A stretch of DNA of 64,000 bases from the NCBI GenBank assembly GCA_044350805.1, contig JBILGU010000012.1, positions 1-64,000 on the forward strand. Direction: 5' to 3'. Shown here in pieces: positions 1 to 8,392 of this stretch. This DNA comes from UBA6136 sp044350805. GTDB lineage: Bacteria > Pseudomonadota > Gammaproteobacteria > Methylococcales > Methylococcaceae. Below the pieces are notes generated by a model. It made no database searches. It was given only the letters and a program-made list of their open reading frames with translations, and had not been told where the DNA came from. The position numbers and the translations under genes were made by a program. Position 1 is the first letter of the stretch. The number at the start of each line of letters is the position of its first letter.

Positions 1-64
1 GTGTCAACCGTCGAAAAGCCGTCCGTTCTGCTCCCCATGCGCTGCAGGATAAGTAATAAAAAAG

Positions 65-697
65 ATGAGCTCATACCCGTTGACAGGTGGTCATACATAT
101 CAGGTGCGGGTAATTTCGTACAATAATGGTTCACTCTTACGGCGCATTCATCATAAGGACATGATCACAGCACGGCACTCATTCATCGGAAGCGTGATTT
201 TTTGCATCATCATCACCTCGCTTCTCGTCGGAACCCTGGCCGGATTTCCAGGTCTTGCATCCCTCTTTGGTTTTTTTCTGGTTGTGCTGCAATTACGACT
301 GGGCGGGTGGGCAAGCTCGCAAATCAAAACCGTGGTCATGGCTTTTCTGGTCGGCGGGGCTTGGGAGGGAATTGTCGTGCACCAAGAGTGGCTGCACTAC
401 CAAGGAACCAGCGGCTACCATGCACTGGCATGGTGGATGCTGATCTTTTGGATGGCGGTTGGTGCTCTGATGAACGGGGCACTATCAGGGCTCAAGGGGC
501 ATCCCTTCCGATCCCTATTGCTAGGATCCTGTTTCGGCCCCCTTTTTGCGATGGCCGGAGAGAATATGGGCGTTCTTACCATCACTGATCCCACCCATGG
601 GCTTCAGTCAATGGCGATGGGGTGGTCAATCATTTTTGCCCTACTGGCTCAACTGACGCTGCGGTACGCAACGGCAGAAACGCAAGACCACCGCTAA
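65..697 (+). CDS. DUF2878-like integral membrane protein
   Basis: Predicted inner-membrane protein of up to 210 residues with about five hydrophobic segments from residue 40 onward. The central part, with Trp-rich helices, a short arginine/lysine loop (GLKGHPFRSL) and a GP...AGE..G motif near residue 160, resembles the DUF2878 family of unknown function; that assignment is from memory of the family pattern. The first 32 residues are polar and unconvincing, so an ATG at 161 (preceded by AAGGA, but very closely spaced) is a possible true start. It converges on the creA-like gene with only 8 bp between the stops. No biochemical function can be given. Confidence 0.55.
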   Translation: MSSYPLTGGHTYQVRVISYNNGSLLRRIHHKDMITARHSFIGSVIFCIIITSLLVGTLAGFPGLASLFGFFLVVLQLRLGGWASSQIKTVVMAFLVGGAWEGIVVHQEWLHYQGTSGYHALAWWMLIFWMAVGALMNGALSGLKGHPFRSLLLGSCFGPLFAMAGENMGVLTITDPTHGLQSMAMGWSIIFALLAQLTLRYATAETQDHR

Positions 698-705
698 TTG
701 CCCAA

Positions 706-1182
706 TTAGGGGCTCAGGGCCCGAATCGGCACGACCGAGATCGAGTTATCCGGACTCCCATCTACGATGCGGTCGCTGTAGGTCAGATAAACGAGTGCCC
801 CCCTTTTTCGATCCAGAAAACGAATGACTTGGGTTGATTTAAAGATGGCGGAGGCGCGGGCGCTGAAGACTTCCTCTTCCTCTTTAAGGTGGTCCATGAC
901 CCCAGATTCAATGACACCCGTCTGACGGCATGCAATGGAGGCCTTGGACGGATTTTCGGCAAGGCCGACCATCCCCTTGATCCCGCCTGTTTCTGCCCGG
1001 GACAAGTAACAGGTCACACCTGAAACGCCAGGATCATCAAACGCTTCAACGGCGATCTTGTCGCTAGGTCCAAGCCATTTGAACCGATAATTCACCGAGC
1101 CAATGGTTTCGGAAAAGGCCACCTGGGACAGCCCCCATAAACAAGTGGTCAGAAAAAAATGTGAGAACCGACGAAGTTGCAT
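706..1182 (-). CDS. creA: CreA family protein, exported
   Basis: 158 residues. An N-terminal signal peptide (cleavage plausible after VAFSE, about residue 25) is followed by the CreA core: IGSV at the start of the mature part, then VEAFDDP, GVTCYLSRA, TGGIKG and a central ASIACRQTG. CreA proteins are small periplasmic proteins found in many proteobacteria and their molecular role is not established. An AGGGG sequence lies a suitable distance upstream of the ATG. It lies 19 bp downstream of the mltD-like gene on the same strand, so the two may be co-transcribed. Confidence 0.85.
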   Translation of the reverse strand: MQLRRFSHFFLTTCLWGLSQVAFSETIGSVNYRFKWLGPSDKIAVEAFDDPGVSGVTCYLSRAETGGIKGMVGLAENPSKASIACRQTGVIESGVMDHLKEEEEVFSARASAIFKSTQVIRFLDRKRGALVYLTYSDRIVDGSPDNSISVVPIRALSP

Positions 1183-1201
1183 GTGTTTGCCCCTGTAATC
1201 A

Positions 1202-2707
1202 TCAAACGCCTTGGATGGTTAACTCCTGGCCCCCTTTGAGTTTTGCTCTCGGGCCAAGACCATTCCATTCCAATAAGAGCTTCAAGGGTACACCGATTCT
1301 TTTGGCGACATCTGTCGTTGTCTCCCCCGGATTGACCTTGATCTTTTTTAACTCAGGGGTTCGGCTTCCTTTTGTAGCCATCATGCTCAAAACCTCGACC
1401 TTTTCAACCGGCAGCATAAAAGTACGGGCTTCCGCAGGTGGGAGAACATCCGGGCGCACGTGCGGATTGAGCTTGAAGAATTCACCTGCACTGATCCCGG
1501 TTTTTTCTATCAGATCATTCATCTTGAGTCCTGGACGAAGCTCTACAAGCGTCAGACTGCCTGTGGGCTGCGCATTTCTGGGGATAAAACCGTTTCCAGA
1601 AGGGTCTGCGACGATATGAGACAAGGTGATGATCTTCAACACATAGTTCTGGGTTTCCTGAGGTAGCGAAAGTTCCCAGAAGGTCCCGCGCCCACCTGCG
1701 GCTCGATTCGCCTGAATCGCCCGGTTTACTGTCCCCTCACCCGCGTTGTAAGCGGCCAATGCAAGTGTCCAGTCTCCGCCAAAAAGTTCGTTGAGATAGC
1801 CGAGATATTTCAGCGCCGCCTGTGTTGCCAAATGGGTATCGTAGCGGCCATCGTAAGTCTCACTCAGTCGCAAGCCATATTGTTGTCCGGTACTGGGAAC
1901 AAACTGCCAAAGTCCGGCCGCCTGCTTAGGAGAGACCGCCGTCGTCTGATAAGCACTCTCGACCATCGGAACGAGAATAAGATCTGTGGGTAAACCTTCA
2001 CGTTTCAATTCACCCAGAAGATAGTGCAAGTAGGGTTCAGCTCGTCCCATCAAAAAATCGACTGTGCCGGATTTTTGCCTCAAGTACTCAAGAAAAATCC
2101 GGATTTTTTCATGGTCAATCGAATGAAGGACCAGCCCTGAGCGAACACCATCCCACAAGTTGCCACGGATGCCAGATGGTCGAATCGCTGATTTGGGGCT
2201 GCGCCCTGCATGTCGCCCATCACTGGGCGAGAGGCAATTCTTTTGCAGCATCACAGACTTGAGATGGGGGTCACTGAATTTGTCCCCGGCGTAACCACTG
2301 CCGCAGGTAATTCCTAAACCGGAGAGATCAGCCTGAAAGACAGGAGCCCCTGTTTTGGGGGCCGATGAGCCCGAAGGGCCGAGGGTTTTGCCTGATTTTT
2401 TATTTTTGCCGAGGCGTATCGGTCGCTGTGCGAGGTCTCTGAGACGCTGCTCCTCTTCAATAGCCCGTCGATGACTCTCAACAGCACGCCCAACCATGCT
2501 CATCGTGTTGGGCGGATCTAAAAGCGCTAACTGAAGCCGCGTTAACTGATCCTCATCAGTGGATGCCTGACTCGAGGTCGCCTCGAGATAAGGTGTATAC
2601 ACATGGGGTCGACTAGCAGCATAGGAAGAGGGAGCCGGTGCATGCGCACACGACGCCATCAATCCCGAAGCAAGCAAGATGATCAGGTCAACGGAAAATC
2701 TATTCAA
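1202..2707 (-). CDS. mltD: Membrane-bound lytic transglycosylase, MltD type
   Basis: Peptidoglycan lytic transglycosylase that cleaves the MurNAc-GlcNAc bond with 1,6-anhydro product formation. The SLT domain carries the catalytic glutamate in VPMVESAYQ (about residue 250 from this start), followed by AGLWQFVPSTG and the ALAAYNAGEG motif. A LysM-like repeat (VNPGETTTDVAKRIGVP) closes the protein, as in MltD. The start is not certain: the frame is open from a TTG at 2773, but that codon touches a terminator hairpin. A TTG at 2707 preceded by GGGAG gives MNRFSVDLIILLASGLMASC, a good lipoprotein signal peptide. A GTG at 2722 is the third choice. The stretch from about residue 100 to 180 is low in complexity and unlike E. 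coli MltD. Confidence 0.85.
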   Translation of the reverse strand: MNRFSVDLIILLASGLMASCAHAPAPSSYAASRPHVYTPYLEATSSQASTDEDQLTRLQLALLDPPNTMSMVGRAVESHRRAIEEEQRLRDLAQRPIRLGKNKKSGKTLGPSGSSAPKTGAPVFQADLSGLGITCGSGYAGDKFSDPHLKSVMLQKNCLSPSDGRHAGRSPKSAIRPSGIRGNLWDGVRSGLVLHSIDHEKIRIFLEYLRQKSGTVDFLMGRAEPYLHYLLGELKREGLPTDLILVPMVESAYQTTAVSPKQAAGLWQFVPSTGQQYGLRLSETYDGRYDTHLATQAALKYLGYLNELFGGDWTLALAAYNAGEGTVNRAIQANRAAGGRGTFWELSLPQETQNYVLKIITLSHIVADPSGNGFIPRNAQPTGSLTLVELRPGLKMNDLIEKTGISAGEFFKLNPHVRPDVLPPAEARTFMLPVEKVEVLSMMATKGSRTPELKKIKVNPGETTTDVAKRIGVPLKLLLEWNGLGPRAKLKGGQELTIQGV

Positions 2708-2771
2708 GAGACTCCCAGACACTATCGAAGACGAGTTCGTCCAGCCGAACCGTTCTTTTTCAACGGAATGC

Positions 2772-2800
2772 AAAAACGCCGGGCATTGCCCGGCGTTTTT
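2772..2800 (-). terminator. Rho-independent terminator after cytochrome c gene
   Basis: A perfect stem (ACGCCGGGC / GCCCGGCGT) with a 3-nt loop, flanked by A5 on one side and T5 on the other, so it can work in both directions. It lies 19 bp after the stop of the minus-strand cytochrome gene and just before the longest possible mltD frame. Confidence 0.85.
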
Positions 2801-2818
2801 AGGAGGAGGCAGAGAAGC

Positions 2819-3157
2819 TTACTTCTTGCCAGCCTTGAGGTAGATGATCAAAGAATCAACCGCCTGTTCCTGGGTCAGACCTGCGCTCTTGACCGGGCCA
2901 AGATTCATGATCTGGTCCATCGCTTTCGGCATCGCATTTCGACCTTCAACGAGGACCTTGGTCAGCTCTTCCTTGCTCAGCTTGTTAACGCTTTCGAACA
3001 GGTTAGGATTCGGCTGAACATCATGGCAGGTGCCACAGCCACGGCCGAAAGCACGGGTGTAAATCTTTTCACCGATTTCAGCACTCGGCTCACCAGCGAA
3101 AGAAGCACTGGCGACAGCAAGGCCAGCAACAACGAGGATACCTTTCAGAGTCTTCAT
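2819..3157 (-). CDS. Small monohaem c-type cytochrome
   Basis: 112 residues with a clear Sec signal peptide (MKTLKGILVVAGLAVASASFA) and one haem-binding motif CGTCH near residue 41. A methionine in NAMPKAM about 40 residues later is a suitable axial ligand, as in class I cytochromes c. It would act as a soluble periplasmic electron carrier. The context does not name its partner: soxY and soxZ are 16 kb away and it lacks features of SoxX. A strong terminator follows and it seems to be a single-gene transcript. Confidence 0.85.
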   Translation of the reverse strand: MKTLKGILVVAGLAVASASFAGEPSAEIGEKIYTRAFGRGCGTCHDVQPNPNLFESVNKLSKEELTKVLVEGRNAMPKAMDQIMNLGPVKSAGLTQEQAVDSLIIYLKAGKK

Positions 3158-3324
3158 TTTTTAAGTTCCGATAATTCCAGAAGGGCAAATAAGTCTCAAT
3201 CCGGGAGAGTCTCTCTGGAGAGATCCCTTTGCGGATGGGGGATTATTTCAAAGAAATCCCAAGGGAATCAAGAGGCGAGAAAATTCCGGCCGGTTGACGG
3301 ATAGCAATTCATCGATGGGATGGC

Positions 3325-3330
3325 TATAAT
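3325..3330 (+). promoter_or_regulatory. Candidate -10 element upstream of tRNA-Ser
   Basis: A perfect TATAAT followed by a GC-rich stretch (GGACGGG), about 60 bp before the tRNA. A TTGACG at 3294 is 25 bp upstream, too far for a standard -35, so only the -10 is proposed. Confidence 0.4.
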
Positions 3331-3389
3331 GGACGGGTTGGCAGCTGAAATGATTCCTAAGAATCTTCTTCAGATTGCCTGCTATCAGC

Positions 3390-3477
<88 letters not shown>

Positions 3478-3483
3478 TTTCCG

Positions 3484-3511
3484 AAAAAAGCCCTCCTCTG
3501 AGGGTTTTTTT
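3484..3511 (+). terminator. Terminator after tRNA-Ser, bidirectional
   Basis: A6 then stem CCCTC / GAGGG with a CTCT loop, then T7. It ends the tRNA-Ser transcript and can also serve the convergent small gene at 3523-3861. Confidence 0.8.
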
Positions 3512-3522
3512 GTGCCCGGCGA

Positions 3523-3861
3523 TTAGCGCCGTCCCCCCACAACACCCCCTCGGTACGGGCCAGCCATGTAACCCATACCATAACCAAACCCGGCGCCATA
3601 GCCATATGGCATCCCGTAAGCGTAAGGCCGCCCCCAGGCGTCATACATCATGGGGGTCTGATGTTGGGTGTTATCCTGGGGCTGACCCGGACCTTGCGCA
3701 TCTCGCACCAGATCATCGTTAGCGCTGGTTTCAGGCTTTGCATCCGAATCGATATCTTCAGAACTCGTCGAATCGCCATTGTCCGACCACCAATCAGCAC
3801 GGACTGGTTCGGTGACCCATAGGCTGAAAGCAAGTAACAAGAGGGGTAAAACGCGCAACAT
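3523..3861 (-). CDS. Secreted Gly/Tyr-rich small protein, unknown
   Basis: 112 residues. A hydrophobic signal peptide ends near VRADWW (about residue 23). An acidic Ser/Asp-rich stretch follows, and the C-terminal third is made of short Gly-Tyr-Met repeats (YGMPYGYGAGFGYGMGYM). AGGAG sits 5 nt before the ATG, which makes the start reliable. I do not recognise a family. The composition suggests a cell-surface or periplasmic protein. It shares a terminator with tRNA-Ser and is divergent from the small gene at 3985. Confidence 0.65.
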   Translation of the reverse strand: MLRVLPLLLLAFSLWVTEPVRADWWSDNGDSTSSEDIDSDAKPETSANDDLVRDAQGPGQPQDNTQHQTPMMYDAWGRPYAYGMPYGYGAGFGYGMGYMAGPYRGGVVGGRR

Positions 3862-3984
3862 ATTCTCCTGAACAGTTCGTGGATGAGGCTCGTCGATGGG
3901 GAAGTCTCCCCCGTATGTTACCCTCGTAGGACAAGGCTCGGTGTTTTCAGCCGGAAAGGTGAACCATTCATCCAGGAGATCTTA

Positions 3985-4209
3985 ATGACGGTCAAGTATT
4001 CCAATGCCCGTAACCGAAGAACTCGCTTCAGCAATCACAGTCCTTCAACCACTGCGACCCTAAGGACACTCCCAAACTACTCGCCTAGCCCCGCAGAAAA
4101 AGCCATTAACTGGCTCAGTGTGGTCGATGATTTCAAGATCAGGAAGCACCATAATGTGTTTCCAAGATGGTCCCTGCTCATGATTGTTTTGGCCGTGATC
4201 GCCATCTAG
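3985..4209 (+). CDS. Small protein with C-terminal membrane anchor, unknown
   Basis: 74 residues. The start is set by AGGAG eight bases before the ATG; the frame is open further upstream but without a ribosome site. The N-terminal two thirds is basic and Ser/Thr-rich. The protein ends with a single hydrophobic segment (WSLLMIVLAVIAI), so it is probably a tail-anchored small membrane protein. A strong terminator follows. No family recognised. Confidence 0.55.
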   Translation: MTVKYSNARNRRTRFSNHSPSTTATLRTLPNYSPSPAEKAINWLSVVDDFKIRKHHNVFPRWSLLMIVLAVIAI

Positions 4210-4247
4210 ATGGTCACGCGCGTTTGAAATCACACCCTCCGAGCCGT

Positions 4248-4278
4248 CCGGCTATCCCAGGATAGCCGGAAACTTTTT
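4248..4278 (+). terminator. Rho-independent terminator
   Basis: A perfect 10-bp stem CCGGCTATCC / GGATAGCCGG with a CA loop, followed by AAACTTTTT. It ends the small gene at 3985-4209 and overlaps the end of the convergent gene at 4280. Confidence 0.85.
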
Positions 4279-4279
4279 C

Positions 4280-4624
4280 TCAGGCGTCGCCGTGAACGTG
4301 TCGTGAAACACTGAGCGCAGGCGAGAGGATGTGGCCCTGAAATTCCAACCAGTTCAAAAGCCCATCCAGATAAATAATGTGTGGCGGAACACCAGCGCTC
4401 GTGATCTGCACAACACATTGATGTCCCGGTCCCTCCCATAACGCAAAAGTCACCTCTCCTGCGTCGATCTCGCCACGGGTCATGGACTCGTAACCTTCTG
4501 CTTTGATCGTTGCCACGACATCGGCAGGGCTTTTGGCCTTTCCACCGAAGTATCGGGTGACATCAGCCTTATGGAATTGACCAGCCGTATAGGTATAAAA
4601 CTGCGGCGAAGCCGGTGTGCTCAT
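4280..4624 (-). CDS. Conserved-looking hypothetical protein
   Basis: 114 residues, no signal peptide and no membrane segment. GAGGAG lies 7 nt before the ATG at 4624, which favours this start over upstream codons. The middle part (YFGGKAKSPADVVATIKAEGYESM) looks like a compact alpha/beta fold and the protein is acidic overall. I do not recognise a family. It is transcribed away from the pigment cluster, whose first gene starts about 50 bp away on the other strand, so the two share a divergent promoter region. Confidence 0.6.
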   Translation of the reverse strand: MSTPASPQFYTYTAGQFHKADVTRYFGGKAKSPADVVATIKAEGYESMTRGEIDAGEVTFALWEGPGHQCVVQITSAGVPPHIIYLDGLLNWLEFQGHILSPALSVSRHVHGDA

Positions 4625-4676
4625 GGGATACTCCTCAAAATAAGTTAATTGATTGTACCAACTCTCGCTCCTCGAG

Positions 4677-5420
4677 ATGCGCAAGCAAATAGTTCACCCT
4701 CTCATCTCCCTTATCTGGTCCACAATCTGCCTCTGGATAGGACTTGCCCTATTGGGTCTGATCTGCGTGTTATGGTCGCCTTTTGCCCTTCTTCTGTTGT
4801 CATTTCCAGCTTCTCGGTCACGCGAGAAAATTGGTAGAAGCATCGTGCGTTTTGGGTTTAGTGGGTATCTGTCTTTGCTTCGAAAGGTAGGCTGGCTTAA
4901 CCTAACCATCGAGGACGGGGGGTCCATGCGAAGCGCCCCACCCTCGATTATCGCTCCCAATCATCCAGGCCTGCTGGATGCCGTCATCTTGCTTTCGATT
5001 TTGCCAAATTGCACGTGCATCTTGAAATCCTCTCTCCTTAGCCATCCCTTGTTTGGTGCCGGAGCGCGACTTGCTGGCTATATCCCTAATGACCGCACTC
5101 ACGAGATGATTCGGCAAGCCGTTAAGGCATTGGAGTCGGGGCAGCATGTCCTCATGTTTCCTGAGGGCACAAGGACGGAGCGGCAACCCATCTCACCCCT
5201 CAAGGTGAGTCCGTTCCTGATTGCATGGAAGGCGCATTCGCCATGTCGGACCATCCTGATCCAGAATCGCTCTGGCTTTCTCGGGAAAGCCTCGCCCTGC
5301 CTGAAACCACCGAACTTACCCATCACGATTGCTGTGCGCCCCGGAAAGGTCTTCGTTCCTGTAAAAAATGTTCGCCTCATGGCAAAACAAGTGGAAGACT
5401 ATTTTGTAAGCGTGCTCTAG
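4677..5420 (+). CDS. PlsC-type 1-acyl-glycerol-3-phosphate acyltransferase family protein
   Basis: 247 residues from the ATG at 4677; a TTG at 4653 is the alternative. Two hydrophobic N-terminal segments are followed by the acyltransferase motif NHPGLLDA (the HX4D box, about residue 95) and FPEGTRTE (motif III, about residue 165). Members of this family transfer acyl groups to glycerol phosphates or other hydroxyls. As first gene of an aryl-polyene cluster, it probably helps attach the polyene or a fatty acid to a lipid head group, as proposed for acyltransferases of such clusters. The C-terminus is short of the usual fourth motif, so substrate cannot be inferred. Confidence 0.8.
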   Translation: MRKQIVHPLISLIWSTICLWIGLALLGLICVLWSPFALLLLSFPASRSREKIGRSIVRFGFSGYLSLLRKVGWLNLTIEDGGSMRSAPPSIIAPNHPGLLDAVILLSILPNCTCILKSSLLSHPLFGAGARLAGYIPNDRTHEMIRQAVKALESGQHVLMFPEGTRTERQPISPLKVSPFLIAWKAHSPCRTILIQNRSGFLGKASPCLKPPNLPITIAVRPGKVFVPVKNVRLMAKQVEDYFVSVL

Positions 5421-5451
5421 CAATACATTCGCCACATCTTTCTCGAACCCC

Positions 5452-6213
5452 ATGCGGCAACACATCAAGCCTCTTCTCCTCATTCCAAGTTACAACCCTG
5501 GACTGAAGGGCATTGAGACGGTGCTCAATGCTCAAAAAGTCTTTACACCGATCCTTGTCGTCACTGATGGTTCAACCGATGGCTCTGATCGTGACGTAGA
5601 GCAGGCGTGTCAGACCCATGCCAACCTTTACCTGATCCAAAACCCGCACAATGAGGGCAAGGGGACCGCCGTGCTCAAGGGGCTCATCTGGGCTCGTGAT
5701 CATGAATACACCCATGTTCTTACGATGGATGCCGATGGCCAACACCCCGTAGACCGGATCAATGACTTTATAGAAACTGCCCGCCGTCACCCTGACGCCA
5801 TGATATTGGGTGTCCCGGTCTTTGATGAGGATGCCCCCAGCATCCGAGTTAAAGGACGCAGAATCTCAAACTGGTGGGCCAATTTAGAAACCCTTTGGAC
5901 GGGCATTGATGATTCTTTGTTTGGCTTTCGAGTCTACCCAATCGAACCACTGTTCAAGATCATGCGCAGTACCCGGTGGATGAGACGCTTTGATTTTGAC
6001 CCTGAGGCCGTCGTCCGACTCCGCTGGGCCGGAATCAAGGCCATCAATGTTCCAGCTCAGGTTCGATACCCGAAACCTTCTGATGGCGGGGTCTCCCATT
6101 TCCGATATGGGCGGGACAACCTGGTGTTGACGGGGATGCACCTGAGGTTGCTTTTAGAGTTTGTCCTCCGCCTTCCACTCCTCCTGCTTCGAAGAGTGAC
6201 CCAAAAAAACTAG
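5452..6213 (+). CDS. Glycosyltransferase family 2
   Basis: 253 residues with a GT-A fold. The N-terminal LLIPSYNPG leads into VVTDGSTDGSD (nucleotide-sugar site) and MDADGQHP (metal-binding DXD region, near residue 98). The C-terminal part ends with two weakly hydrophobic helices, so it may associate with the membrane. Such glycosyltransferases resemble dolichyl-phosphate mannose synthase-like enzymes. It lies 31 bp after the acyltransferase and ahead of the polyene biosynthesis genes, which suggests it decorates or anchors the polyene product. Its last 4 bases overlap the convergent deacetylase gene. Confidence 0.85.
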   Translation: MRQHIKPLLLIPSYNPGLKGIETVLNAQKVFTPILVVTDGSTDGSDRDVEQACQTHANLYLIQNPHNEGKGTAVLKGLIWARDHEYTHVLTMDADGQHPVDRINDFIETARRHPDAMILGVPVFDEDAPSIRVKGRRISNWWANLETLWTGIDDSLFGFRVYPIEPLFKIMRSTRWMRRFDFDPEAVVRLRWAGIKAINVPAQVRYPKPSDGGVSHFRYGRDNLVLTGMHLRLLLEFVLRLPLLLLRRVTQKN

Positions 6214-7007
6214 CTGCGATAGGCGGACGGCAGTGCTGCCGAGGTCAAGCCTCGTTCATGGAGAATTTCCAATAACCTTGGCAGCACCTTCAGGACCATG
6301 GCGCATCCGTCTTGATCGCGGCCAAATGGGCCATCATGAAGTAGCAAAATATCGCCGCTTGCAAGGTTATGCGTCAGCCGCGCGATGATTTTGCTCGCTG
6401 AGTCACACCGGGTGTCGTATCCACGACGTGTCCAAGACATCAGGTGCAGACCCACTCGACAGAGGGCTGGCTCAAGCAAAGGACTACGAAATCCAAAAGG
6501 CGCTCTGAAATAGCGTGGCCAAACTCCAATCGCATCAAAGATGGCCTTTTGTGAAGCCTTCAACTCGCCAGTAAAGCCACGAACACTCTGCATGGCGAAG
6601 GTATATGCATGCGAATCGCTATGATTACCGACTACATGCCCCCTTCGAACAATTTCCCTGAGTAGCTCGGGATGTTTCCTGACATGTTCCCCGATCACAA
6701 AAAAGGTACAGCGACACTTGTATTGATCTAAAAGATCGAGAACGCTCGGGGTAATCTCCGGATTCGGTCCATCATCAAAGGTGAGATACACGCACGAGGA
6801 AGAATCCGCCGGCAGACGAACCGTATTTGGACCCAAAAGCGAACTCCGGGGCCAAAGCCCAAGTGCCGTTAGGAGCAGATGGTTGCCAAGCAGCATCGAC
6901 ACCACGATCGGCCATAACGCCGGGTGCCAGACGCAAACGATGAATCCCATGACATGATGGAGCCCTGAAATAATAATGAGCCCAGATGGCCGATAAGCTC
7001 GCGTCAC
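6210..7007 (-). CDS. Polysaccharide deacetylase (NodB homology) protein, membrane anchored
   Basis: 265 residues. Two hydrophobic helices in the first 60 residues anchor the protein. The NodB domain then shows YLTFDDGPNPE (catalytic Asp pair), NHSDSHAYT (metal-binding H-xxx-H), RAPFGFRSP and a late LLLHDG. Family members are metal-dependent amide hydrolases acting on N-acetylated sugars. This gene is the only inverted one inside the front part of the pigment cluster: it converges with the glycosyltransferase (4-bp overlap) and diverges from the halogenase gene. The start used here is a GTG and is not certain. Confidence 0.85.
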   Translation of the reverse strand: MTRAYRPSGLIIISGLHHVMGFIVCVWHPALWPIVVSMLLGNHLLLTALGLWPRSSLLGPNTVRLPADSSSCVYLTFDDGPNPEITPSVLDLLDQYKCRCTFFVIGEHVRKHPELLREIVRRGHVVGNHSDSHAYTFAMQSVRGFTGELKASQKAIFDAIGVWPRYFRAPFGFRSPLLEPALCRVGLHLMSWTRRGYDTRCDSASKIIARLTHNLASGDILLLHDGPFGRDQDGCAMVLKVLPRLLEILHERGLTSAALPSAYRS

Positions 7008-7120
7008 TGAATCTGCCTGTCGTAGATCTGACCCCGCCCATGAAGGCAGACTTTTTGGCCCTCATGTAGAATGAAACCCTATTCTAGCTCTTACTCCCAC
7101 TAAAGCGGCCTCCCCTGTTG

Positions 7121-8389
7121 ATGGAACCGGATCAGAACTTTAGCGACGTCCTCGTCATGGGTGGAGGACCTGCAGGATCGGCAGCCGCCACGCGGCTTGC
7201 TCGAATGGGCTATCGAACCACCCTGCTGGAAAAGGATCATCACCCGCGCTTTCACATCGGCGAGAGCCTCCTGCCTTTAAGTCTTCCTTATCTGGAGGAC
7301 CTTGGGGTTCTACCCCAAATCGAAGCCATCGGACTGCGAAAGTACGCGGCAGAGTTTCACTCGGTCTATCACGGGCGATTCATCAGCTTTCCCTTCGCTG
7401 AGGCGGTTCGTGACGATTATCCCTTTGCATACGAGGTTCGTCGGTCCGAATTTGACGAAATTCTGTTTCGCAACGCTGAATCACACGGGGTCAAGATCCT
7501 GGAAGGCTGCCGAGTCGATGAGGCAAACTTCGATCAAGATCGTCTCGAATCCGTTTCAACAGTAAATGAATCAGGGCAGCGGATCACCTTCCATGCCCGT
7601 TTCTTTGTCGATGCAACCGGTCGCGATACCTTTTTGGCCAGTGCGCTAGGTTCCAAAAAGAAGAACCCTAAACACCGAAGTGCCGCCATGTATGCCCACT
7701 ATGAGGGGGCCCTGCGAAATGAGGGGGATGCTGAGGGCAATATCGCAATCTATTGGTTCGATAAGGGCTGGTTCTGGATGATTCCTCTCAAGGGAGAAAC
7801 CATGAGTGTGGGCGCGGTCCTCAAGCCTGAGTATCTGAAATCGAGAACGGTCCCGCTAGACGATTTCATGGCTGACACAATCGCGATGTGTCCAGGTGTC
7901 ATGCACCGCCTTCAAGCAGCGGTCCGGACAACGCCAGTCACCGGGACCGGGAATTACTCCTACCGCTCCACCCGAATGTCCGGTCGCAACTATCTGCTTG
8001 TCGGCGACGCCTATGCCTTCATCGACCCGGTTTTCTCAAGCGGGGTCCATCTTGCCCTTCATGGAGCATTCCGGGCGAGCGAAACGGTTGCAACCATTCT
8101 TGAAACGCCGGACATTGAAAAGCATGCCCTTCGGCTTTACGAAAAAGAAATCCACCAGGGACTCGATCGATTTGCATGGTTTATTTATCGAGTCACCACC
8201 CCCGCCATTCGGGATCTGTTCATGAATCCCAGAGATTTTTTCGGGATGCGGCGTGGAATCATATCCGTACTGGCTGGAGATCTATTCAGAAAAACGCCCA
8301 TTGATCGACCTTTGTTTTTCTTTCAACTCGTCTATCGGATCAAATCCCTGCTCATCCGAATCGGCTTGGCCCGCCCTGTGACGCCTTAA
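7121..8389 (+). CDS. FAD-dependent halogenase-like oxidoreductase of the pigment cluster
   Basis: 422 residues from the ATG at 7121 (a TTG lies one codon upstream). A GGGPAG dinucleotide motif (14-19) and HIGESLLP (45-52) place it with flavin-dependent halogenases and related monooxygenases. The tryptophan pair motif WFWMIP (217-222) and a lysine at 74 in GLRKYA match signatures used for true halogenases; plain hydroxylases normally lack them. GDAYAFIDPVFSSG is the second FAD motif. Xanthomonadin pigments carry ring halogens and their clusters encode a similar enzyme, so halogenation of the aryl head is the likely role, although hydroxylation remains possible. The gene starts a long plus-strand run with short gaps to 17609. 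Confidence 0.75.
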   Translation: MEPDQNFSDVLVMGGGPAGSAAATRLARMGYRTTLLEKDHHPRFHIGESLLPLSLPYLEDLGVLPQIEAIGLRKYAAEFHSVYHGRFISFPFAEAVRDDYPFAYEVRRSEFDEILFRNAESHGVKILEGCRVDEANFDQDRLESVSTVNESGQRITFHARFFVDATGRDTFLASALGSKKKNPKHRSAAMYAHYEGALRNEGDAEGNIAIYWFDKGWFWMIPLKGETMSVGAVLKPEYLKSRTVPLDDFMADTIAMCPGVMHRLQAAVRTTPVTGTGNYSYRSTRMSGRNYLLVGDAYAFIDPVFSSGVHLALHGAFRASETVATILETPDIEKHALRLYEKEIHQGLDRFAWFIYRVTTPAIRDLFMNPRDFFGMRRGIISVLAGDLFRKTPIDRPLFFFQLVYRIKSLLIRIGLARPVTP

Positions 8390-8392
8390 GAC

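Noticed and set aside
1..54. Possible end of an upstream gene (stop at 52-54 in frame 3)
   Set aside because: Only 17 codons are visible, which is too little to support a gene.
1161..1619. 152-codon plus-strand frame
   Set aside because: It lies antisense inside mltD, has no ribosome site and no family features; the minus-strand gene explains the sequence.
2603..3304. 233-codon plus-strand frame
   Set aside because: It spans mltD, a terminator and the cytochrome gene on the opposite strand; composition is arginine/serine-rich antisense noise.
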